Source of the DNA: UBA1672 sp046542355
GTDB lineage: Bacteria > Pseudomonadota > Alphaproteobacteria > Micavibrionales > Micavibrionaceae
Assembly (NCBI GenBank): GCA_046542355.1
Contig: JBKHBN010000005.1
Location: 1 to 64,000, forward strand
Length of the DNA: 64,000 bases
Direction of reading: 5' to 3'
Shown here: positions 16,772-24,583 of the stretch, in pieces
How the letters are laid out: each line of letters begins with the position of its first letter
How positions within the stretch are numbered: the stretch's first letter is position 1
Made by a program: the position numbers and the translations under genes
The notes under the pieces: generated by a model
Seen by the model: the letters and a program-made list of their open reading frames with translations, nothing else
Databases searched by the model: none
Told to the model about the DNA's origin: nothing

Positions 16772-17055
16772 ATATAGAACTCGGTGTCTTACATGATGGA
16801 ACAGTGATGATGGTAAGTGATACCCCGCTGCCCGATATTGTCCGGCGCGTGGAGTATTACCGCGAACAGCGTCTTTTTATGGTGGTTTATAGTGATGAAG
16901 ATGAACATCCTGATGAATTGCTCCACTATGAAATACCCGAAGATATGGCCTCTCCCATAGAAAACACGCCCAATATCATTGTTTATTCTCTGTTTCCCAA
17001 TCACGAGCCCATCGGATATAAAGTTCCGCTTGTACAGGTTCCCGAAGCGTTTTAG
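16768..17055 (+). CDS. Small acidic protein of unknown function, second of a coupled pair
   Basis: A 95-residue protein that I do not recognise. It shows alternating hydrophobic and charged strands, for example R-L-F-M-V-V-Y-S-D-E-D-E-H near residue 35 and N-I-I-V-Y-S-L-F-P near 70. It is acidic in the middle, with no Cys and no membrane helix, suggesting a small folded cytoplasmic protein. Translation is coupled to the preceding gene by a 4-bp overlap. The next feature downstream is tRNA-Gly, about 200 bp away. Confidence 0.65.
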   Translation: MNIELGVLHDGTVMMVSDTPLPDIVRRVEYYREQRLFMVVYSDEDEHPDELLHYEIPEDMASPIENTPNIIVYSLFPNHEPIGYKVPLVQVPEAF

Positions 17056-17173
17056 GCCGCGCTGGTATTATGATATTTGCAAAAAATTTGTTAAACGGTC
17101 TTTATTACACGCGTTTTAGCATGGCTATTTCTTTATTTAATGTTTCCTATTTGATGTTTTCTGGAATTTATCC

Positions 17174-17201
17174 TTGCATTTCAAAAATTACGATATATAT
17201 T
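17174..17201 (+). promoter_or_regulatory. Probable promoter of tRNA-Gly
   Basis: TTGCAT (17174-17179) and TATATT (17196-17201) are separated by 16 bp, about 50 bp upstream of the tRNA 5' end. Confidence 0.5.
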
Positions 17202-17253
17202 TTCCTGCACCGATGAGAGCGCCACGATGTCTTTTCAAGATGTCTTAGAGTAT

Positions 17254-17328
17254 GCGAGTGTAGCTCAGGGGTAGAGCACAACCTTGCCAAGGTTGGGGCC
17301 GTGGGTTCGAATCCCATCACTCGCTCCA
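17254..17328 (+). tRNA. tRNA-Gly (anticodon GCC)
   Basis: A full cloverleaf can be read. The acceptor stem is GCGAGTG paired with CACTCGC, the D arm has GCTC/GAGC, the anticodon arm is CAACC-TTGCCAA-GGTTG with anticodon GCC, and the T arm has the TTCGAAT loop. The discriminator is T and the CCA end is encoded. The anticodon reads GGC and GGU glycine codons. Confidence 0.97.
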
Positions 17329-17348
17329 TTAAATCAATGACTTAGCAC

Positions 17349-17374
17349 AAAACGTCTTACGGCGTTTTTTCTTT
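17349..17374 (+). terminator. Rho-independent terminator after tRNA-Gly
   Basis: AAAACGTC (17349-17356) pairs with GGCGTTTT (17361-17368) around a TTAC loop, with one G-T pair, and is followed by TTCTTT. It is 20 bp downstream of the tRNA. Confidence 0.75.
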
Positions 17375-17643
17375 AGGTGCCACATAGGCACTAAGGGAAT
17401 TTTTGTTTTGGAACCAATTTGGAATCATGAAATCATTCTGGCAGAAACTTTTTTTGCGGATTCTTGGTCGCTATTATTCGTAACCCTAATGCACCATGCT
17501 GTAATGCACCATGCGCGCGCGGCTTGTCCACGTAGTAGCGCTATAGTGGCGTTCAAGCACAGTGAAATTACCATGCTACAGGTCGTGTTGCTAACGTTCT
17601 AAGATCAACACTACTATTACTGAAATTGATTCGGACTCCTCAG
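17375..17643. other. Intergenic stretch next to the tRNA with no convincing gene
   Basis: About 270 bp between the tRNA terminator and the next gene. It holds a direct repeat TAATGCACCATGC at 17487-17499 and 17502-17514 (15-bp period). The 64-codon plus-strand ORF here has no ribosome site and no protein-like pattern. The position 3' to a tRNA is a common site for integrated elements, but no integrase and no copy of the tRNA 3' end was found in the window. Confidence 0.5.
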
Positions 17644-18015
17644 CTAATCATGGAATTCGATTTCACGAATGCCCGGACGGTGGCTATGCTGAATGATGGC
17701 TTGCTTTATGATGCCGCGCTCCTCTTCAGAGGCCCCACCATTATCTTTCGGTAGAATCTCCGACATATAAATATCAAGTACAGCCGAGCCAGATGGTCTT
17801 GCTGATGCCCTTAACGATATACCCGAATGCCTACAGCCAACCAGAAACTCCCTGTCATTAATTTTCGCAATCACATGCGTGCGGCGTATGCCAATGCCAA
17901 CGCTGGCGTTTACACCCTTGATTTGTACAGGGCTATAAGAAATATCCCTCAAGCGACATATTTTAACTGTATCCTCGTAGTTTAATTTTTGTCTTAAGTT
18001 TAATCCTGCTTGCAT
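17644..18015 (-). CDS. Protein of unknown function (123 aa)
   Basis: I do not recognise this protein. The ATG at 18015 has a very strong GGAGGAGAG ribosome site 5 bp upstream. The sequence has several short beta-like strands (for example V-K-I-C-R-L-R-D-I-S-Y and E-F-L-V-G-C-R-H-S-G-I-S-L-R) and a helical, charged C-terminus. There is no signal peptide or membrane helix. The size and strand-rich character recall PilZ-type domains, but the RxxxR and D/NxSxxG motifs are not clear, so I do not make that call. It follows another small ORF on the same strand by 30 bp. Confidence 0.65.
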   Translation of the reverse strand: MQAGLNLRQKLNYEDTVKICRLRDISYSPVQIKGVNASVGIGIRRTHVIAKINDREFLVGCRHSGISLRASARPSGSAVLDIYMSEILPKDNGGASEEERGIIKQAIIQHSHRPGIREIEFHD

Positions 18016-18045
18016 TTTTCTCTCCTCCTCGAGCCTTTTATTCTT

Positions 18046-18237
18046 TCAGTGAATTGTTGCTTCATTATCAAAAACGCTCACACACAGCGCACAGTCAACC
18101 AGACCGTCAAGTATAAACAAATCACCGTCTATATCTTTTATGTAAATATCACACCTTTTGCGGATTGTATCATTAAAAACGGTATTTGTTAAAGAAAATT
18201 CTAATTTTATGTCATAATGAGGCTTACTTGCCGACAT
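18046..18237 (-). CDS. Small protein of unknown function (63 aa)
   Basis: A 63-residue ORF upstream of the 123-residue gene on the same strand. The sequence alternates polar and hydrophobic residues, for example C-D-I-Y-I-K-D-I-D-G-D-L-F-I-L-D-G-L-V-D, consistent with a small beta-rich protein. The ribosome site is weak. Support is its position in tandem with a well-supported gene and its protein-like composition; it is not certain. Confidence 0.4.
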   Translation of the reverse strand: MSASKPHYDIKLEFSLTNTVFNDTIRKRCDIYIKDIDGDLFILDGLVDCALCVSVFDNEATIH

Positions 18238-18379
18238 CACAAAGTTATTTATCCAGCCAATAAACTGATTTCAATAAAAAATCTATCTTGTCTTTTATAA
18301 TGGGGGCGCACCTGCATTCGACTGTATTTACGCTGGTCTGCGCTCCGTCGGAGGATTTTTGTGAGGGTGGCTTGCTTAT

Positions 18380-18424
18380 AAAAAAAATGCTTCCGGTACG
18401 GGTGTGGAGAAACATACCGGAAGC
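18380..18424 (-). terminator. Rho-independent terminator of the ahpC-ahpD unit
   Basis: On the minus strand GCTTCCGGTA (18424-18415) and TACCGGAAGC (18398-18389) form a perfect 10-bp stem, followed by ATTTTTTT. It lies about 65 bp downstream of the ahpD stop codon. Confidence 0.85.
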
Positions 18425-18487
18425 TTGGGGTTATATTAATTTGTATGGGTATCAAGCGGACGCTTTAGCGTTTTGTTTTGCCAAGTC

Positions 18488-19021
18488 TTACGCCTGTTCA
18501 ATCACCACCGCCTGCGCTGCTGCTGACAAGACCGCCGCAAGGCGGATGCATGATTGAATACCTTGTTTGGATATGCCCGCACGAACGACCTCATTAACAT
18601 GAGCGTCAATGCACATGCCGCATCCATTGATGGCAGAGACAGCCAGACTCATCAGCTCAAAATCAATCTTATCGACACCAGGATTACCAATAATATTCAT
18701 CCGCAAATTTGCCGGTATTGTTTTGAAGTCTTCATCGCTGACAAGATGCACAAACCGATAATATACATTATTCATAGCCATGATCGTTGCTGCCGCCTTG
18801 GCTGCGGTTGTCTCACTATTACTCAAAGTTGGTGAGACATGCTCATGAACAGCCTCTATTACTTCGCTGCTTTGCGTTGCATACGCTGAAGCCAAAGCCA
18901 CCATATAGCCTTGCTTGAGACTTAGCCCCTCAATGCCGTCTTCATCCATTACCTTCCCCAGATTGAGCTTGGTATCCTTGGCATATTCAGGCATTTTGCT
19001 TCTTAAATCTTTTATAGACAT
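18488..19021 (-). CDS. ahpD: Alkyl hydroperoxide reductase AhpD
   Basis: AhpD is a disulfide reductase that recycles oxidised AhpC in organisms using the actinobacterial-type system, with electrons coming from dihydrolipoamide proteins in mycobacteria. The 177-residue, all-helical protein has the active-site motif C-G-M-C at 134-137 followed by His141, and E-V-I-E-A-V-H near 54-60. It lies 21 bp downstream of ahpC, so the pair is co-transcribed and ends at the strong terminator near 18380-18424. Confidence 0.96.
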   Translation of the reverse strand: MSIKDLRSKMPEYAKDTKLNLGKVMDEDGIEGLSLKQGYMVALASAYATQSSEVIEAVHEHVSPTLSNSETTAAKAAATIMAMNNVYYRFVHLVSDEDFKTIPANLRMNIIGNPGVDKIDFELMSLAVSAINGCGMCIDAHVNEVVRAGISKQGIQSCIRLAAVLSAAAQAVVIEQA

Positions 19022-19042
19022 GATCTTATCTATCCTTTCGTT

Positions 19043-19621
19043 TTATGCAGCTTCTTTTGTCGCTTCATGCAGGTCGATGACTTCATCGCCCTTGTTCCAG
19101 TTACATGGGCAAAGCTCATCTGTTTGCAGAGCGTCAAGCACGCGCAGTACTTCCTTGGGGTTACGGCCAACATTGAGATCCGTGATCATGCTAAAGCGGA
19201 TGATGCCATCGGGATCAACGATGAATGTCGCGCGTTGTGCTACGCCTTCATTGGCATCGAGAATGCCCAGCGCAGAGGTAAGCTCGCGCTTTACATCTGC
19301 CAGCATCGGGATGGGGAGGTCTTTTAGTTCCGGCTGGTGCTTGCGCCATGCCCAATGCGTAAACTCACTATCGGTGGAGCCTGTAATTAACTGGGCATCG
19401 CGATCCTGGAATTCTTCATCGAGATCAGCAAAAGCTGCAATTTCTGTCGGGCAAACAAACGTAAAGTCTTTGGGATAAAAGAAATAAACGCTCCATTTTC
19501 CCTGGAAGGATTTATCATCAATATCGACAAATACGTTGTCTATATTTATGTCTGCAAAGGGCTTTCCATCAACCGCTTTGAGTTTAAATTCGGGAAATTT
19601 TTCACCTACGCCAATTGCCAT
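19043..19621 (-). CDS. ahpC: Alkyl hydroperoxide reductase AhpC (peroxiredoxin)
   Basis: A 2-Cys peroxiredoxin that reduces hydrogen peroxide and organic peroxides. The peroxidatic Cys57 is in F-V-C-P-T-E and the resolving cysteines C171 and C173 are in L-C-P-C-N-W, a layout seen in AhpC partnered by AhpD. The W-A-W-R-K-H stretch near residue 90 also fits this subfamily. It is divergent from oxyR across 135 bp containing an OxyR operator, so induction by peroxide is expected. Confidence 0.97.
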   Translation of the reverse strand: MAIGVGEKFPEFKLKAVDGKPFADINIDNVFVDIDDKSFQGKWSVYFFYPKDFTFVCPTEIAAFADLDEEFQDRDAQLITGSTDSEFTHWAWRKHQPELKDLPIPMLADVKRELTSALGILDANEGVAQRATFIVDPDGIIRFSMITDLNVGRNPKEVLRVLDALQTDELCPCNWNKGDEVIDLHEATKEAA

Positions 19622-19706
19622 TTTTTTCTCCTCTTAATCTGGTTTTTTTTCTGCGTGTTTTCATTTTATTTGTTCAGAGCATAATGATCGCTTATTCATA
19701 TGTACA

Positions 19707-19743
19707 ATCGTTTGTTATTATGATAATGATAGGTTTTACCTAT
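19707..19743. promoter_or_regulatory. OxyR operator between ahpC and oxyR
   Basis: The half-site ATAGGTTTTACCTAT at 19729-19743 fits the OxyR consensus ATAGntnnnanCTAT at every fixed position. Exactly 22 bp upstream (19707-19721) is a weaker second half-site (ATCG and TTAT arms), giving the expected tandem spacing. It lies 13 bp before the oxyR ATG. Confidence 0.75.
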
Positions 19744-19756
19744 TAATTGAGGCTGT

Positions 19757-20641
19757 ATGAATCTTCGAGATCTCAAATATATCCGCGCGGTGAGTGATCT
19801 TCAGCATTTCGGCAAGGCCGCCGCACAATGCCATGTCAGTCAACCCACTTTAAGCGGGCAAATAAAAAAGCTTGAAGACGAGCTGGGTCTTACGCTTTTC
19901 GAGCGTACAAGTCGCCGCGTTATCCCGACTGATATCGGCCTAAAAATTGTTGCCAACGCGCGCCGGATCTTGCAGGAGGTTGATTCCATTTACGAGCTGG
20001 CGGAACAATCGCGCACCCCTTTTACCGGCAAGTTTCGCCTTGGTGCTTTTCCAACGCTCGCCAGTTATATTTTTCCTTCCCTTGTACATGGTATAAAACA
20101 GTTAATGCCGGGTCTTAATCTGATCTTGCTGGAAGAAAAAACGGCGGATCTTGTTACAAAACTGAAAAACGGGCAAATTGATTGCGCTTTGCTGGCCACG
20201 CCTGTTGAAGATGAGTTGCTTGAATGGGAAACGCTCTTTACAGATGAGTTCGTGGTAGCCACGCCTCCTGATCATGTTCTGGCCTCCTGTGTGCAAATCA
20301 GGCAGGATATGCTAGATGGTCATAACCTTTTGTTGCTTGAGGAAGGGCATTGCCTTCGTGATCAAGCGCTAGAGGTTTGTCAATTCCAGGGACTCCAGAC
20401 GGGACAGGATTTTCGTGCGACATCACTGGAAACACTCCGCCAGATGGTCAAGGCCGGAAGCGGTATCACGCTTATGCCCAAAATAGCCGTATCCAAAAAC
20501 GAGATCGGAATTCACTATGTGCCTTTCGAGCCTCCTGCTCCCTCGCGCACCATTGGATTATACTGGCGCAAAACGACAACAAAGAGGGCTGTCATCGAGC
20601 AGGTGGCAAGCTTGCTCAATAAGCACGATAACGACTCTTAG
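19757..20641 (+). CDS. oxyR: Hydrogen peroxide-sensing LysR-type regulator OxyR
   Basis: A 294-residue LysR-family activator. The N-terminal winged helix-turn-helix lies at about residues 1-60 (F-G-K-A-A-A-Q-C-H-V-S-Q-P-T-L-S-G-Q-I). The sensor cysteines are at 199 (E-G-H-C-L-R-D) and 208 (E-V-C), the same numbers as in E. coli OxyR, where they form the peroxide-induced disulfide. It is divergent from ahpC-ahpD, and the shared spacer carries a readable OxyR operator just before its own start, suggesting autoregulation. Confidence 0.96.
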   Translation: MNLRDLKYIRAVSDLQHFGKAAAQCHVSQPTLSGQIKKLEDELGLTLFERTSRRVIPTDIGLKIVANARRILQEVDSIYELAEQSRTPFTGKFRLGAFPTLASYIFPSLVHGIKQLMPGLNLILLEEKTADLVTKLKNGQIDCALLATPVEDELLEWETLFTDEFVVATPPDHVLASCVQIRQDMLDGHNLLLLEEGHCLRDQALEVCQFQGLQTGQDFRATSLETLRQMVKAGSGITLMPKIAVSKNEIGIHYVPFEPPAPSRTIGLYWRKTTTKRAVIEQVASLLNKHDNDS

Positions 20642-20656
20642 CACCTGTGAAGGTGC
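20641..20656 (+). other. Small hairpin after oxyR
   Basis: GCACCT and AGGTGC form a perfect 6-bp stem with a GTGA loop, starting at the last base of the oxyR stop codon. No T-run follows directly, so it is a weak terminator at best. Confidence 0.35.
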
Positions 20657-20691
20657 TGCCCTGTTCTTTGTGGCTTCTTCCTGCGGGGAGA

Positions 20692-22083
20692 TTACTCCCA
20701 GTAAGGAACAGGGAACGCGTGCGCCAGATCGCGAATCTGATTTCGCAAATCGTTGAGCTTATCCGTGTCCTTTGCATAGCGCAAGGCCGAGTCAATGACT
20801 TGAGCCACAAGCCTTGTTTCATCCGTACCAAGACCGCGGGTTGCCAGAGCAGGCGTTCCAAGACGTACACCTCTGGGGCGAATAGCCGTTCCAGGGACAC
20901 CGGGAACCGCGTTTTTGTTTGTTACAATTCCTACGCAATCTTCGAGAATTTTTGCTGCTTCCCAGCCATCTGTAACAACATCAGGATCAATGCCCTCTAT
21001 CGCGGTTACATCTGATACCAGCACTATATGGTTGTCCGTTCCATCTGTCGCAAGCGGCCACCCTCTCTTTAGAAGCTCTTGGGCAAGCACCTGCGCGTTA
21101 TCCTGTGTCCGTTTTTGTACCTCTTTGAAGCTTTCCGTCTTGGCACGGCGGAACAAGGATGTGTATGAGGCAATAATCGACATATTAGGCCCACCAAGCA
21201 TGCCGGGGAACAAGGAGAAATCTATCTTGTTGTAACGGCCTGCGTTTGGCCCTTTCTCGGCAACGCCTTCGGGTCTTTTCTTTGATAGGCTCTCGCGGTT
21301 ATAAACAATAACGGCACCTTTAACGCCGCCCCATGTCTTGTGGGTCGTGCTGGTGATCACGTCAATGCCCTGAAGGAATGGATTGTTCATAAGCCCTGCG
21401 CCAATAATCCCGCCGGGATGAGAGATATCAGCCATACTCACAGCCCCGTATTTATTTGCGATATCAGCAATCCTTGCCCAATCTACTTCTCTTGGATAAG
21501 AGGAAAAGCCACTGACGAGCAATTTGGGGCGAACCTGTTCTACAACGCGCTCCATTTCGTCATAATTGATGTAACCGGATTCTTCGTCAATGCCATAGCC
21601 ATGCACTTCAAACCAGTCTTTGACTATGTTGGGGGAGTCTGCACCATGAGATAAATGCCCGTAGCCTCTTGCGAGGCTGGGGGAAACCATTTTATCACCG
21701 ATATTCATAAGACCGCCATAAACAACCATATTGGCAATAGCGCCCGATGGGGCTTGCACATTGGCTTCTGCTACATCTTCCATGCCCGGGGCAATCACGG
21801 AGACCACGCGGCTTCTGGCTTCGGCTTCGAGGGCATCTGCCTGATAAACCCCCTGATAAAAACGCCCTGCCCCTTGTGATTGCTTTTTGGTTGGCGGGTA
21901 GCCTTCAAAGTATCCTCCGGCAAAGGATGCATCATCCGCATCGCGCATAACCGCAATATCTTCGGGGTGCGGATGATTTTCTGAAGCAATCAGAGTAAAT
22001 CCTTCACTATTTTCCTTGTAACGTGCTTGCATTATGGCCGAAATGGCCGGGTCGAAGGAGTCGGAGCGAAACTTTTTGGTCAT
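20692..22083 (-). CDS. glyA: Serine hydroxymethyltransferase, divergent form
   Basis: SHMT converts serine and tetrahydrofolate to glycine and methylene-tetrahydrofolate using PLP. The PLP lysine is Lys249 in T-T-H-K-T, with Asp219 and His222 in the cofactor-stacking region and L-I-A-S-E-N near residue 31. The protein is 463 residues, longer than the usual 415-435, and several motifs differ from mainstream bacterial GlyA: M-A-D-I-S-H-P-G-G replaces D-M-A-H-V-A-G, and W-G-G-V-K-G-A follows the lysine in place of L-R-G-P-R-G-G. It is probably still SHMT, but belongs to a separate branch. It is downstream of the exopolysaccharide operon, with an inverted repeat between. Confidence 0.88.
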   Translation of the reverse strand: MTKKFRSDSFDPAISAIMQARYKENSEGFTLIASENHPHPEDIAVMRDADDASFAGGYFEGYPPTKKQSQGAGRFYQGVYQADALEAEARSRVVSVIAPGMEDVAEANVQAPSGAIANMVVYGGLMNIGDKMVSPSLARGYGHLSHGADSPNIVKDWFEVHGYGIDEESGYINYDEMERVVEQVRPKLLVSGFSSYPREVDWARIADIANKYGAVSMADISHPGGIIGAGLMNNPFLQGIDVITSTTHKTWGGVKGAVIVYNRESLSKKRPEGVAEKGPNAGRYNKIDFSLFPGMLGGPNMSIIASYTSLFRRAKTESFKEVQKRTQDNAQVLAQELLKRGWPLATDGTDNHIVLVSDVTAIEGIDPDVVTDGWEAAKILEDCVGIVTNKNAVPGVPGTAIRPRGVRLGTPALATRGLGTDETRLVAQVIDSALRYAKDTDKLNDLRNQIRDLAHAFPVPYWE

Positions 22084-22188
22084 CTGGCAGGTTCCCTATG
22101 TAAGAAAGTATAAAAACTGGATGTTTCTGTTCTATCGAAAAAGACTTGTTATTGTCAATACAAAGGCTGTGCTGGCAAGGCGTTAAAT

Positions 22189-22253
22189 TAGGTAGCGTCC
22201 TCATAAAATTTTCACACACGCAGAATGGACAGATCTTATGAGTATGCTACCTA
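22189..22253. repeat. Long imperfect inverted repeat between the sugar transferase gene and glyA
   Basis: The arms 22189-22206 and 22236-22253 are 18 bp each with two mismatches, separated by 29 bp. The right arm contains the stop codon of the sugar transferase gene. The arm start (TAGGTAGCGTCCTCA) matches the dispersed CACGTG-core repeat at 12 of its first 15 bases, so it may be a diverged member of that family. Confidence 0.6.
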
Positions 22254-23768
22254 GCTCGCGCCGGATCTGGTTATAACGACATAAAATGTTTTGAGAATAA
22301 TTACGATATCACCCCAAAAAGACCAGTTACGCACATACCATCCATCCAGAACAATGCGCCGGTTAAAGCTTGTCTGATTGCGCCCGCTTACCTGCCAAAG
22401 ACCAGTGAGGCCGGGCTTAACGGAAACATACTGATCCAGATTATCGCCATAGGAGTCCATCTCGTTTGGCAAAATCGGGCGCGGGCCGACCAAACTCATG
22501 TCCCCTTTCAAAACATTCCAAAGCTGGGGCAGTTCATCTATACTGGTTTGTCGCAAGAATTTTGCTGTTTTTGATTTTATACGCGGATCATTTTCCAGTT
22601 TAAAGTAACGCTCCCAGTTTTCATTTTCTTCAGGATTGTTGGCAAGATAGGTTTCAAGCAGGTGATCGGGATCAGGTTCCATTGTACGGAACTTCCAACA
22701 ATGAAATGTTGCTCCATACTCGCCGATGCGCGCTCCGTTATAAAAGACGCTTTGATTTTTTTTCTCCCGTTTAAGGAGAAGTGCAACAGCCAGCATAGGA
22801 AGAGCGCACAAAAACAGCCCTATTGCTGACCCTATAATATCAACGCAGCGTTTAATAAATTTTTGGAAAGAGGAAAGATAAAACTCTCTGGTTTCCATCA
22901 ACATGACGTCATTGCCGAAAAAATAGAGTGATCTGCTGTGATACAAGCTCATATGAGAGATAACCGGTACTATTGCAAAGCGCACATTTTCATCAGCAAG
23001 AAGCTTGAGTACGCTATCGCGCTTAGTGCCCCGAAAAGACTCCATAGAGATAACATAGTAATAGTGTGTATGGGATCTGATGAATTCCCTGTAATCTGTA
23101 AGGCCGTTAAGAATTTTTATATCCTTATACCTGTCGGGAAGCTCTTCTGGCGGGAGCGTTTTTGATATTTTATCACGAATCACACCGTATTTAGGATCAA
23201 GTCCGACGCCGATATCCGTGCTCATAGCAAACAAGATGGTTGTGAGTGTATCAACATCTGCAATAATTACAGTCGGTAATTTCCACGAGCGCGCCCTTTT
23301 TTTTATCTGGTATGTTGCCATGCGCGAGCATATCAAAAAGATAAGGGCTGCGGCCCAGTGAATTATAACCAGTGCGGGAGGGATGCACAGACCGAGAAGA
23401 TAAGCCGGTACGGCCTCCAGAACAACAAGAACCAGTATGACTTTTGTGATGAAATAGACCTGTGTCCACCATGGAACCCTGCTCGTATAGTGCCCTGTAT
23501 ACAAGAACGCAATCATAGAGCCGAGGCTGAGCGTACAACTGATTGTGAGATATTTGTCTAATGACAGGCACAAACCCGATGTAACCGGCTGGTTCAAAAA
23601 ATCGGTAAACGATAACGTTATGGGTATGGCGTATTTATAAATCAGGTACAGTGCAAGCGCATCGAGCAGGAAAGTCAGAAAATGTATGATAGCAACCCAA
23701 GGACGTATCTTACCTGCGAAGGGGTTTGGCAGAGCTTTGTGGTTCTTTGCGCTTTTCATTTTTTCCAC
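22251..23768 (-). CDS. Exopolysaccharide polyprenyl glycosylphosphotransferase
   Basis: A 505-residue membrane enzyme that starts polysaccharide repeat-unit synthesis by moving a sugar-1-phosphate onto undecaprenyl phosphate. Four to five hydrophobic helices lie in residues 25-150, followed by a CoA-binding-like region (about 165-260). The C-terminal bacterial sugar transferase domain starts near residue 305 with K-R-C-V-D-I-I-G-S-A and carries F-R-T-M, D-E-L-P-Q-L-W-N-V-L-K-G-D-M-S-L-V-G-P-R-P and the W-Q-V-S-G-R-N motif. It resembles the WbaP/EpsB type of exosortase-associated loci. It is the last gene of the export operon. Confidence 0.93.
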   Translation of the reverse strand: MEKMKSAKNHKALPNPFAGKIRPWVAIIHFLTFLLDALALYLIYKYAIPITLSFTDFLNQPVTSGLCLSLDKYLTISCTLSLGSMIAFLYTGHYTSRVPWWTQVYFITKVILVLVVLEAVPAYLLGLCIPPALVIIHWAAALIFLICSRMATYQIKKRARSWKLPTVIIADVDTLTTILFAMSTDIGVGLDPKYGVIRDKISKTLPPEELPDRYKDIKILNGLTDYREFIRSHTHYYYVISMESFRGTKRDSVLKLLADENVRFAIVPVISHMSLYHSRSLYFFGNDVMLMETREFYLSSFQKFIKRCVDIIGSAIGLFLCALPMLAVALLLKREKKNQSVFYNGARIGEYGATFHCWKFRTMEPDPDHLLETYLANNPEENENWERYFKLENDPRIKSKTAKFLRQTSIDELPQLWNVLKGDMSLVGPRPILPNEMDSYGDNLDQYVSVKPGLTGLWQVSGRNQTSFNRRIVLDGWYVRNWSFWGDIVIILKTFYVVITRSGAS

Positions 23769-23802
23769 TTTGAGATTGCTGCTTTCTGGACAGGGCTCAT
23801 CC

Positions 23803-24534
23803 TCAGGCAGTGTTCAAAACAACACCGATAACCTTTGCGGGCTCAAGAATATCCATGCTGCGTTTAATTTCCTCGGTCGTTGTAATCCCTTCCTTGACAA
23901 TCAGCAAGAAACAATCAACGTGGGGCAAAAAGACCAAAGGATCATCCTGCTCCAACAAAGGAGGCATATCGTATATGATCATGCGATCGTTGTATCTTGA
24001 TTTGAGTTCTTCGGCCAATTGTTCCATTTGCGGAGAGCCAAGTGTCTCTGATGATTGATCGACAGGCTTGCCCGCAGGGAAAACCGTAAAGCGCTCAAAT
24101 GGCATACGAACCAGACACTCTTCCACCCTGGCTCTTCCCACGAGATAATCTGTTAGTCCTTTTTCAGGGGCAATGCCCATAAATTCACTTAGAGACGGGT
24201 TTCTTAAATCCAGATCCACCAGCAAAACCGTTTGCTTGAGATCCTGCGCAATACTTGTGCACAGATTTGCACATATGGTGGATTTTCCGTCTCCATATCT
24301 CGGACTGCTGATTGCCAGTGTCTTGAAATTGTGTTTGTGCATCATATACAAAATCTGTGTTCTTAGAAAACGGAACGTGTCGGACTCTTTGCTGCGCAGC
24401 CTTTGCGATATAATGCGGTTTTGATCGAGCGTTTTTTCGAATTCCGATAATTCTGCTTTCTCTTCTCTTAGTGCCGAGGGGTTAAGACGCAAAAGCGATA
24501 CAGCCTCTTGAAGAATATGTTTCATGCTAATCAC
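23803..24534 (-). CDS. Capsular polysaccharide BY-kinase-like ATPase (CpsD/EpsG type)
   Basis: A 243-residue P-loop protein of the bacterial tyrosine kinase family that works with a Wzz-type membrane protein to control polysaccharide chain length. Walker A is the variant G-D-G-K-S-T near residues 81-86, Walker A' is L-L-V-D-L-D-L-R, and Walker B is I-I-Y-D-M-P-P. The C-terminus ends soon after V-I-G-V-V-L-N-T and lacks the usual tyrosine cluster, so autophosphorylation may occur elsewhere or be absent. It lies directly downstream of the chain-length gene, with a copy of the dispersed repeat between them. Confidence 0.88.
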   Translation of the reverse strand: MISMKHILQEAVSLLRLNPSALREEKAELSEFEKTLDQNRIISQRLRSKESDTFRFLRTQILYMMHKHNFKTLAISSPRYGDGKSTICANLCTSIAQDLKQTVLLVDLDLRNPSLSEFMGIAPEKGLTDYLVGRARVEECLVRMPFERFTVFPAGKPVDQSSETLGSPQMEQLAEELKSRYNDRMIIYDMPPLLEQDDPLVFLPHVDCFLLIVKEGITTTEEIKRSMDILEPAKVIGVVLNTA

Positions 24535-24546
24535 CTACATTTATTT

Positions 24547-24571
24547 TAAATAGTGCCATCACGTGTTGTGT
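24547..24571 (+). repeat. Copy C of the 25-bp CACGTG-core dispersed repeat (4 mismatches)
   Basis: Keeps the CACGTGTT core and the ATAGTG arm, with four differences from the exact copies. It is in the 49-bp gap between the chain-length gene and the kinase gene, inside an operon. Confidence 0.65.
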
Positions 24572-24583
24572 CCATCATCAGAC

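Noticed and set aside
17408..17602. 64-codon plus-strand ORF beside tRNA-Gly, possible integrase remnant
   Set aside because: No ribosome site, no catalytic motif of a tyrosine recombinase, and the sequence includes a 15-bp direct repeat, so it is probably non-coding.
17330..18240. Genomic island or prophage at the tRNA-Gly 3' end
   Set aside because: No integrase, no repeated tRNA end and no phage genes; only small unknown genes follow.
22084..22250. Glycine riboswitch before glyA
   Set aside because: The leader lacks the tandem conserved glycine-aptamer cores; only the inverted repeat is seen.
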